Shown in pieces: positions 24,400 through 30,195 of a DNA stretch of 39,122 bases; positions within the stretch are counted from its first letter, which is position 1; the number at the start of each line of letters is the position of its first letter. Source of the stretch: Butyricicoccus sp. (GTDB taxonomy: Bacteria > Bacillota > Clostridia > Oscillospirales > Butyricicoccaceae); the NCBI GenBank assembly GCA_020025885.1, contig JAHHRJ010000018.1:1-39122 (forward strand), written 5' to 3'. Position numbers and translations under genes: made by a program. The notes under the pieces were generated by a model, which was not told where the DNA came from, made no database searches, and was given only the letters and a program-made list of their open reading frames with translations.

Positions 24400-24659
24400 A
24401 CAACGCGTATCTCTTCAGCTCCATCCGCTCTCATTTTCCATAAACACCCACGATATATCTGCGTTTCCAGTCGATCCAATCATGTCACCGGAGGGCACCC
24501 GTGGTTCGCATGAAAATCCCGCCGCGTTGCAACAGCGAACCCAGTCCGCAGACTGGTTTGCTCGTTCCGGCGGCAGTTGCCAGTCCAAGGGAAAACAGGA
24601 ATTGATAAGGGGGAGAAAACCGTAGGTGGCCGTCCTCACCGCCGTGAGACCGTTTCTCC
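24400..24659. other. Structured noncoding element between convergent selenium genes
   Basis: About 260 bases with dense pairing potential. A long imperfect hairpin spans 24521-24574: GCCGC / GCGGC outer pairs, with AACAGCGAACCCAGTC (24531-24546) facing GACTGGTTTGCTCGTT (24551-24566). A second hairpin is GGAGAAAAC (24612-24620) / GTTTCTCC (24652-24659) with inner GGTGGC/GCC pairs. The second hairpin contains the stop codon of the MocA-like gene. Open frames on both strands are short and unrelated to known proteins. It may be an RNA element or inserted repeat; only one copy is in the window. Confidence 0.4.
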
Positions 24660-25244
24660 TTGCTTTCCAAAGCAATCCGATTTCTGATAAGGCAAATAAT
24701 CTTCTGGACAATCTAAGTCCGTAAAACTCTCTATGCGATCCTGTTCTGCAAAAAAAGTTTGGTTCGGATGTTTCTCATACACCTGCCGCCCTCCTTTGTC
24801 TCCTGTCAACGCACAAAGTTCCGCACAAAAACGCATCGGAAAAATACATGGACTACTCGGACGCCCTTTGACACAGGGCACAATAATTTTATCCTGCTGT
24901 GCAAAGACCTTACACAATTCTTCTACGACATTCTGTGCAACAAATGGTTGATCTGCATTGATAAAAAGAATGCCTGCCGTATCTTTGTCCACAGCCTGTG
25001 CACCAGCGGCAACGGAATGTCCCATCCCAAGCGCGGCATCCGGCGAAGGCACGACCGCAAGCCCATGCGCCTTTGCATATGCCGCAATCTCTGGCTGATT
25101 GGTCACAATGATTCGCGCCGCAAATGGCATCTGTGCCACAAGTTCCAAAACATAAGTAAACAGCGGTTTTCCGTTCAGCGGCAATTGCAGTTTGTCTGCC
25201 CCCATTCGTTTGGAAAGCCCTGCCGCCATAACCACCGCGGTCAA
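24636..25244 (-). CDS. MocA/MobA-like nucleotidyltransferase of the selenium cluster
   Basis: A 202-aa NTP-transferase: TAVVMAAGLSKRMGADKLQL (nucleotide-binding signature), GHSVAAGAQAV, GILFINADQPFV (metal-binding aspartate) and DLDCPEDYL near the end. This family includes molybdenum cofactor cytidylyl- and guanylyltransferases, and in this context it likely adds CMP to molybdopterin for a selenium-dependent hydroxylase. I choose a TTG start at 25244, seven bases after GAAGGAAG, because the conserved domain begins right there; an upstream ATG at 25274 would overlap the DUF3343 gene. The last about 15 residues (KSDCFGKQGETVSRR) extend into a structured element and look like an acquired tail. 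Confidence 0.82.
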   Translation of the reverse strand: MTAVVMAAGLSKRMGADKLQLPLNGKPLFTYVLELVAQMPFAARIIVTNQPEIAAYAKAHGLAVVPSPDAALGMGHSVAAGAQAVDKDTAGILFINADQPFVAQNVVEELCKVFAQQDKIIVPCVKGRPSSPCIFPMRFCAELCALTGDKGGRQVYEKHPNQTFFAEQDRIESFTDLDCPEDYLPYQKSDCFGKQGETVSRR

Positions 25245-25257
25245 GTTCCATCTTCCT

Positions 25258-25497
25258 TCAGATAACAAGCTCATAAACGTCCTCGATCGCGATCTTTTCC
25301 TGTGCTAGAAGCTCCACTAGTGTCTTTTTGTGATCTGGCGGCGCACTCCACGCAAGCCCACAGCCTGCTGTAATCTCGCGCGGCACAGGAATCAAACGCC
25401 CCGGCTGTTCCAGTTTGCGAAAAAGCCCTTCTGTCTGCATAGCAGCAGTTGTCGTATGAAACGTAATCACAACACGTGGTTTTTTTCTTCTCAGCAT
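25258..25497 (-). CDS. DUF3343 protein (putative Se/S carrier-like)
   Basis: A 79-aa protein with the DUF3343 layout: RVVITFHTTTAAMQTEGLF, GRLIPVPREITAGCGLAWSA and a helical end. The single conserved cysteine in TAGCGLAW is the proposed carrier residue for selenium or sulfur. The ATG at 25497 lies four bases after the upstream aminotransferase stop and uses AGGAG within its 3' end. An upstream in-frame extension is antisense-like and overlaps the aminotransferase. The family commonly accompanies yedF and cysteine-desulfurase-like genes in selenium loci. Confidence 0.83.
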   Translation of the reverse strand: MLRRKKPRVVITFHTTTAAMQTEGLFRKLEQPGRLIPVPREITAGCGLAWSAPPDHKKTLVELLAQEKIAIEDVYELVI

Positions 25498-25501
25498 ATT
25501 C

Positions 25502-26632
25502 CTATACTCCTGCCAGCTCACACACCGCTCGAATTGCTGTATCCACTTCCTCTGTCGTATTAAAATACGAGAAGGAAAAGCGTACCAAACTATCCGTGCC
25601 CAGCGCATCATGCATCCGCGGCGCACAGTGCGCACCCGCTCGGGTACAAATCCCATAATCTTCTGCAAGTACATCCGCGACTGCACCGGCATCTTCACCC
25701 TCTAAATTCATCGCAACGGTTGCTGTGCGGATGGGTGCTTCCCAGTCACCATATATCACCACATTTGGACACTGCGAAATTCCTGCATAGAACCGCCGCG
25801 CCAGCATATCCTCTTGTGCATGAATTGTAGAAACTCCAACTTTGTTAATGAAGTCAAGTCCCGCAGATAAGCCTGCAAGCCCCAAAACATTGAGTGTTCC
25901 CGCTTCCAAGGCTTCCGGATACTGGAATGGATGATAGCGGTCAAAACTTTGGATGCCGCTTCCACCTACTTTGAGTGGACGAATGGAAACACCAGATGCC
26001 ACGCAAAGACCGCCTGTGCCTTGCGGTCCAAATAACCCCTTGTGTCCTGTAAAACACAGCACAGAGATTCTCTGCTTTTCCATATTGATTTCCAACGTTC
26101 CTGCGGATTGTGCGGCGTCCACAATAAATAATAAATCATGCTTGCGGCAGAACGTGCCGATCCGCTGTAAATCCAATCCATTACCTGTAACATTTGATGC
26201 ATGGGTGCACACCACTGCGCGAGTATTCGGTCTAAGCGCCGCTTCAAAATCCGCAAAGCGGATTTGTCCCTTTTCATCCGCTGGCAAAACCGTAAGCTGT
26301 GCCCCTGACTCCTCCATATAATAAAGCGGACGCAAGACAGAATTGTGCTCCAATGCGGTTGTGATGACATGATCCCCTGGATCAATCAATCCAAAAATGG
26401 CTGTATTGAGCGCCTCTGTTGCATTGTGCATGAAACAAACGCGGCTCGGATCATGCAGTCCAAACAGCGCCGCAATCTGCTCTCTGCAATGCAGTACCGT
26501 GCGCCCTGCCTCCAATGCGGGTCGATATGCGCCCCGTCCCACTGAGCTCATCGTATCAAACGCCTGACTCATTGCCTCACGCACTTCATTTGGCTTTAAA
26601 AAAGAAGTTGCCGCCGCATCAAAATAAATCAC
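25502..26632 (-). CDS. Cysteine desulfurase/selenocysteine lyase-like aminotransferase (class V)
   Basis: A 376-aa PLP enzyme: YFDAAATSFLKP, a LEHNSVLRPL histidine, VDAAQSAGTLEIN, the PLP lysine K198 in CFTGHKGLFGPQGTGGL, and the persulfide/selenide cysteine C336 in TRAGAHCAPRMH. In selenium hydroxylase clusters this family is proposed to mobilise selenium from selenocysteine or sulfur from cysteine. The start is GTG at 26632, which overlaps the yqeB stop (GTGA) and is preceded by AAAGGGGG; the sequence MIYFDAAAT is the normal N-terminus of the family. An ATG further upstream at 26665 would lie within yqeB. Confidence 0.9.
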   Translation of the reverse strand: MIYFDAAATSFLKPNEVREAMSQAFDTMSSVGRGAYRPALEAGRTVLHCREQIAALFGLHDPSRVCFMHNATEALNTAIFGLIDPGDHVITTALEHNSVLRPLYYMEESGAQLTVLPADEKGQIRFADFEAALRPNTRAVVCTHASNVTGNGLDLQRIGTFCRKHDLLFIVDAAQSAGTLEINMEKQRISVLCFTGHKGLFGPQGTGGLCVASGVSIRPLKVGGSGIQSFDRYHPFQYPEALEAGTLNVLGLAGLSAGLDFINKVGVSTIHAQEDMLARRFYAGISQCPNVVIYGDWEAPIRTATVAMNLEGEDAGAVADVLAEDYGICTRAGAHCAPRMHDALGTDSLVRFSFSYFNTTEEVDTAIRAVCELAGV

Positions 26633-27462
26633 GACAAAGTGATCCCCCTTTGTTTTGCAAGGCACAGCATGGCTTCTACCACACCGCCAGCAATGTTGCG
26701 TGCCTTGTCTGAAATGGTATTACAGTTTTCTTTTTGTTCGATTCTTGGGTCGATATCTGCGATTTTCAGTCCCTTGGTCACAGGGAAATTGGTACGAATC
26801 AACCCGCGCAATACACCGTCCAGTGTTGCGATTACTGGCATCTCTCCTACAAGTGCAATGATATCCCCCTGCCGCACAATGCTTCCGATGCCAATTTTCT
26901 GCCCATCCTCATCACAAACAGATTCCAGTCTTCCAGCCGCCGGCGCATGGATCACACGATCCACGTCATATCCAGCAATCAGTCCTGGAATGCCTGTGTT
27001 GGTCAGTGCTGCGCCGCTGTATAAAACGCGTCCCAAATTGTGTCCACGCATGGTTTCAATGACCGCGTCCACATCGTGCCCAGCGGTAAATCCGGGACCC
27101 AATGCAATCGTAATCGGTGCCATATCCTTACGCGTCCCCACATTACGCTTTGCCAAAATCGCATCCACCAGAACAGCTGGTTTTACAGTCTGGATGCAGT
27201 CGGCTTCCGTATCCACCATCAGCGGCACCTCTCCACTCTGCCAAACGCGCTCTGCCTCTGCTGCATCTGCAATGCGGCGACATGTTACGCCCTCAACGGT
27301 CGCCGTTTCATCATAGACCGCCTCAGACAATGCCACCTGACGGCGAATCGCAGACGGTCTTTCGCATTCTGTCACAAGTACCCGAAACCCGCAATTGACC
27401 AGCCGCACAATCGTACCTGTTGCCAGATCGCCTGCACCGCGCACTATAATCCATGGTGTCAT
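26629..27462 (-). CDS. yqeB: Selenium-dependent molybdenum hydroxylase maturation protein YqeB
   Basis: A 277-aa protein: IIVRGAGDLATGTIVRLVNC at the start, LVTECERPSAIRRQVALSEA, a VDAILAKRNVGTRKDMAP segment, IALGPGFTAGHDVDAVIETM, then a C-terminal lipoyl/biotinyl-like beta part (RQGDIIALVGEMPVIATLDG). This order is typical of YqeB (EF2563 family), a marker of selenium-dependent molybdenum hydroxylases whose reaction is unknown. The ATG at 27462 overlaps the yedF stop as ATGA, with GGGAAGG upstream. A longer frame into yedF is not supported. Confidence 0.92.
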   Translation of the reverse strand: MTPWIIVRGAGDLATGTIVRLVNCGFRVLVTECERPSAIRRQVALSEAVYDETATVEGVTCRRIADAAEAERVWQSGEVPLMVDTEADCIQTVKPAVLVDAILAKRNVGTRKDMAPITIALGPGFTAGHDVDAVIETMRGHNLGRVLYSGAALTNTGIPGLIAGYDVDRVIHAPAAGRLESVCDEDGQKIGIGSIVRQGDIIALVGEMPVIATLDGVLRGLIRTNFPVTKGLKIADIDPRIEQKENCNTISDKARNIAGGVVEAMLCLAKQRGITLS

Positions 27463-28106
27463 GGACGAATCACCTTCCCTGCATTCATCAAAATTTCCGC
27501 AATCGCATACATATTGGTCGCAGAACCAACCGTGAGCAGCTCCGTAAGACCATAATGGTTGAGGCAAGTTCCGCAAACCAGAATTTCTGTACCATTTTCT
27601 TCTAAAACTTTGAGGTCTTCCACAGTATCTGCACCATTGACTGCCAGTTTTGCACCGCCATTATATAAGAGGACGGTATCTGGCGCACGGTCGAGCTGTG
27701 TCAGCGCATACACAAAGCCTTTCATCAGCGCAGCACCCAAAGTATCATCCCCCACACCCATGCAATTGGAAGAAATGACAACCACGGTGGGCTGTGTGCT
27801 GTTTTGCGGTGGAAAAGGCACTGGCTCAAGCTCCTGTAAAGCCTGCCCCAACGCTTCACCAACCTCTGCCATTACAGCAGACAATACATCTGTGCTGATA
27901 GGCTGAATCAAAATGCGAAAACCGCCTTCAATCTCGCTCGATTCCGCATATAGTCCCATCTTCTGCGCCATTTTTTCTATGTTCTGCCGTGCAATCTCGT
28001 TATCTACGATCGCGATTACAGGCGTGCCCCGTTCCTGAATCGCCTTCTTGGTCTCGATTACAGGCTGTGGGCACAGCTTGCCGCGTGCATCTACAATCGT
28101 TGCCAT
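27459..28106 (-). CDS. yedF: Sulfurtransferase-like selenium metabolism protein YedF
   Basis: A 215-aa two-domain protein. Residues 1-75 form a TusA-like domain with the C12-P-Q-P motif (DARGKLCPQPVIETKKAI). Residues about 105-215 form a DsrE-like domain with VVVISSNCMGVGDDTLGAAL, VLLYNGGAKLAVNGA and ILVCGTCLNHYGL. The TusA cysteine probably carries selenium or sulfur toward SelD or the cofactor. It follows selD by 29 bases and overlaps yqeB by four. Strong family match. Confidence 0.93.
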   Translation of the reverse strand: MATIVDARGKLCPQPVIETKKAIQERGTPVIAIVDNEIARQNIEKMAQKMGLYAESSEIEGGFRILIQPISTDVLSAVMAEVGEALGQALQELEPVPFPPQNSTQPTVVVISSNCMGVGDDTLGAALMKGFVYALTQLDRAPDTVLLYNGGAKLAVNGADTVEDLKVLEENGTEILVCGTCLNHYGLTELLTVGSATNMYAIAEILMNAGKVIRP

Positions 28107-28135
28107 AGTTTCCTCCTCATTTTTTCAATCTGTAT

Positions 28136-29158
28136 CTAAGCCTCTGCAATGATTTCTGTATCCATGCGCGGGATGAGTTCGCCAATTCTGCCACACGGCA
28201 GACCAAAGGCAGAAATTTCATCCACAAACGCATCTGCCGCATCTGCATCCATTGCAAACAGCAATCCACCTGAGGTTTGTGGGTCAAATAATAGTTCTTC
28301 CTCCGCAAAAGACAGCCCCTGCATCCGGAGTCGTCCATCTGTAAAATTCCGATTGCGCTGTGCTGCCGCAGTCAAATAAAATTCGTCTGCATAAGTATGC
28401 GCCTCAGGGATCACAGGCAGACGGTGCGCATAAATTCGTGCAGAGATATCTGGGCGCAGCATTTCATGCAAATGCCCAGCGAGTCCAAATCCTGTCACAT
28501 CCGTGCACGCATGAACCGGATACTTGTCTGCTGTCTCTGCCGCATACTTATTGAGCGTTGTCATCGAGCGTACCGCAAGTGCGAGTATATCTTCTGATGC
28601 TGCATCCATCCGCGCCGCTGTGCAGACGAGACCCACCCCAAGTGGCTTTGTGAGCACGAGCGCGTCACCCACTTTACCTGTATGGTTTGCACGAATTTGC
28701 TTGGGATGCACCACACCGGTCACGGACAGTCCATATTTCACTTCACTGTCTGCGATTGAGTGCCCACCAGCAAGCGAGCCGCCTGCCTCCATCACTTTTT
28801 CATTGCCCCCCTGCAAAATTTGCCCCAAGATGTTCAAATCCATCTGTTCTGGAAAGCAGACGATATTGAGTGCCGTGCGCACCGCTCCGCCCATCGCATA
28901 AATATCGCTGAGTGCATTTGCAGCGGCGATCTGCCCAAAAATATAGGGGTCGTCCACCATAGGTGGGAAAAAATCCAAGGTTTGTACGATTGCCAAATCC
29001 TCAGTCAATTGATATACCGCCGCATCATCACTGGACTCTGCACCAATGAGCAGCGCAGGATCGGTCGGGCGCGGCAGTTTGGATAACACACGTTCCAACG
29101 CTGCGGGTCCCAGCTTTGCCGTACATCCTCCACCACGGCAAAATGGAATGGCTTCCAT
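28136..29158 (-). CDS. selD: Selenide, water dikinase SelD
   Basis: A 340-aa enzyme that makes selenophosphate from selenide and ATP. The catalytic position is a cysteine (C12) in PFCRGGGCTAKLGP, not selenocysteine; the second cysteine of the E. coli motif is alanine here. ATP and metal motifs are SSDDAAVYQL, TLDFFPPMVDDPYIFGQIAA, SLAGGHSIADSEVKYGLSV, DVTGFGLAGHLHEM and LFDPQTSGGLLFAM. The ATG at 29158 follows AAAGGG by ten bases and gives the usual N-terminus. The neighbours are all molybdenum hydroxylase maturation genes, and no selenocysteine machinery is in the window. Confidence 0.95.
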   Translation of the reverse strand: MEAIPFCRGGGCTAKLGPAALERVLSKLPRPTDPALLIGAESSDDAAVYQLTEDLAIVQTLDFFPPMVDDPYIFGQIAAANALSDIYAMGGAVRTALNIVCFPEQMDLNILGQILQGGNEKVMEAGGSLAGGHSIADSEVKYGLSVTGVVHPKQIRANHTGKVGDALVLTKPLGVGLVCTAARMDAASEDILALAVRSMTTLNKYAAETADKYPVHACTDVTGFGLAGHLHEMLRPDISARIYAHRLPVIPEAHTYADEFYLTAAAQRNRNFTDGRLRMQGLSFAEEELLFDPQTSGGLLFAMDADAADAFVDEISAFGLPCGRIGELIPRMDTEIIAEA

Positions 29159-29162
29159 TGTT

Positions 29163-29510
29163 TCACATCCCTTTAAAGTATTGCTGCACCAGTTCACCCA
29201 GTGCTGTCTGCGCTGCCTGTTCAAACGCGCGATACTGCGTCAATAGCTCTTGTCCAAATTCCGTGAGTACCGCACCCCCACCATGCACACCGCCAATTTT
29301 TCGTTCGATGATCTGTCGTCCGAATTGTACTTCGCTATTTTTTACGATATTCCACGCTTTATTATAGCTCATTCCCATCTCTGTGGCACTGTGGCGCAAA
29401 GAGCCATAGGACACGATCCCTTCTAACAATTGAGCAAGCCCCGGACCAAACACTTTTTCCCCACCATATTTCAGGCGCAATATTGTATCAACTGTAATTG
29501 GCTTTTCCAT
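29163..29510 (-). CDS. ModE-like winged-helix regulator
   Basis: A 115-aa LysR-like winged-helix protein of the ModE N-terminal type: LRLKYGGEKVFGPGLAQLLE, SLRHSATEMGMSYNKAWNIV (the DNA-recognition helix) and IGGVHGGGAVLTEFGQELL. It lacks the molybdate-binding TOBE domains, so it may sense molybdenum cofactor status in another way or through a partner. The ATG at 29510 lies eight bases after AAAGGA and gives the standard family start; an ATG 14 codons upstream (29552) is also possible. It is the first gene of the selenium/molybdenum operon, four bases before selD, suggesting self-regulation of the cluster. Confidence 0.88.
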   Translation of the reverse strand: MEKPITVDTILRLKYGGEKVFGPGLAQLLEGIVSYGSLRHSATEMGMSYNKAWNIVKNSEVQFGRQIIERKIGGVHGGGAVLTEFGQELLTQYRAFEQAAQTALGELVQQYFKGM

Positions 29511-29626
29511 CTTTGTTATCCTTTCTGCCTGCTCATACATTTTCTCCATCAAAGCATCCTATTTAAAACATATACTTTACACTTTCATCAGAGAAATCCA
29601 CAGATTCCAATACATACTCTTTTTTC

Positions 29627-29655
29627 ATTTTATCATTCACCTAAACGAAAAGCAA
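29627..29655 (-). promoter_or_regulatory. Promoter of the selenium/molybdenum operon
   Basis: On the minus strand TTGCTT (29650-29655), 17-base spacer, TAAAAT (29627-29632). Transcription would start about 110 bases before the regulator ATG, leaving a leader in which I see no clear riboswitch. Confidence 0.5.
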
Positions 29656-29707
29656 CCGTTCTTTTTCTTTTTGCATAACGCTGCTTCAAAGTGCCTGCAA
29701 AAAACAA

Positions 29708-29735
29708 AAGAACCCGCCAAAACAGGCGGATTCTT
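29708..29735. terminator. Terminator-like hairpin next to repeat copy 2
   Basis: AAGAACCCGCC (29708-29718) and GGCGGATTCTT (29725-29735) form an 11-bp stem with one mismatch around AAAACA. No gene ends here now. The arm AACAAAAGAAC (29703-29713) has an exact inverted partner GTTCTTTTGTT at 30021-30031, across the whole repeat block. Confidence 0.45.
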
Positions 29736-29800
29736 GAGGCTGTCAAAGAACTTTGACAGTCTTTCCATGGGAACCCCAGTCCCCCCTAAGATACAGAGCC
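29736..29800 (-). repeat. Dispersed repeat core, copy 2 (inverted)
   Basis: Read on the minus strand this is GGCTCTGTATCTTAGGGGGG and the G-rich arm followed by the hairpin CTGTCAAAG/CTTTGACAG, matching copies at 1-52 and 34738-34799 with small changes. As in the other copies a terminator-like hairpin lies directly beside the hairpin end. Confidence 0.75.
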
Positions 29801-29810
29801 AATCCGCTCC

Positions 29811-29995
29811 GCTTTGAGTGACTTGACCAGCAAGCTGGTCACAGCCTTAGTGGAAAGTGACTCACCGGGTCGCTTTCCACTAAGGTGCACGTTGCGCAAG
29901 TCAGGGCTGCGTCGCTCCATAATAAAAAGAGCACAGTGAACGGGGAATCTATGTGTGCCTTATATCCCCATGCCTAAAGGCAGGGGCTTTACGGC
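29811..29995 (+). mobile_element. Possible IS200/IS605-type right end with omega-RNA-like scaffold, no nuclease gene
   Basis: A compact series of stems: GACCAGC-AA-GCTGGTC (29825-29840), a perfect 13-bp stem CCTTAGTGGAAAG / CTTTCCACTAAGG (29845-29885), both enclosed by GACTTG (29821-29826) / CAAGTC. Then GGGGA (29942-29946) can pair with TCCCC (29965-29969), competing with the terminal hairpin CCCC-A-TGCC-TAAA-GGCA-GGGG (29966-29986), followed by CTTTACGGC. A short CCCC..CTAAAG..GGGG hairpin at the edge and a pseudoknot-prone scaffold are typical of TnpB/IscB-type guide RNA regions. No tnpA, tnpB or iscB frame is present. This assignment is from pattern recognition, not a search. Confidence 0.4.
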
Positions 29996-30030
29996 ACTTT
30001 TGGTAATTTTTTGACACGCTGTTCTTTTGT

Positions 30031-30195
30031 TAGGATGTATCTGAAAACAAAGAAATTGACGAATTTTTCGCAGTGAGTGCGTAGATGCAAGGCAAAAAAC
30101 GCAGGAATCCTTAATGGATTCCGCGTATTTTTAACACAGCAAATGCCGCTCATTGTAGAAAAAGACCAGAATTTCGACTTTTCAGATAACCTCTA
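30031..30195 (+). repeat. MITE-like repeat, copy B
   Basis: About 165 bp similar to 1259-1423 in the same orientation, sharing AAGGCAAAAAACGCAGGAAT and most of the interior. Terminal inverted repeats are TAGGATGTATCTGAAAA and, at the right, TTTTCAGATAACCTCTA. Its right end includes the stop codon (CTA on plus) of the Sel1-repeat gene. On RNA level the two ends would pair into one long hairpin, so it may serve as a terminator for that gene. Confidence 0.75.

Noticed and set aside
24400..24635. tRNA-Sec (selC) beside the selenium genes
   Set aside because: A GGTTCG motif is present but no acceptor, anticodon or T-arm arrangement of a tRNA-Sec could be drawn.
24415..24711. Minus-strand 98-codon frame after yqeC
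   Set aside because: It overlaps the MocA-like gene in another frame and covers a hairpin-rich element; no ribosome site and no recognisable domain.
28136..29158. Selenocysteine (in-frame TGA) in SelD
   Set aside because: The catalytic codon is TGT (Cys); the frame has no internal TGA.
29561..29626. A 21-codon leader-peptide-like frame before the ModE-like gene (MKKEYVLESVDF...)
   Set aside because: Its start codon overlaps the -10 of the only good promoter, so it would not be in that transcript.
29811..29995. CRISPR array
   Set aside because: Stems are single, different hairpins with no regularly spaced direct repeats; no cas genes in the window.
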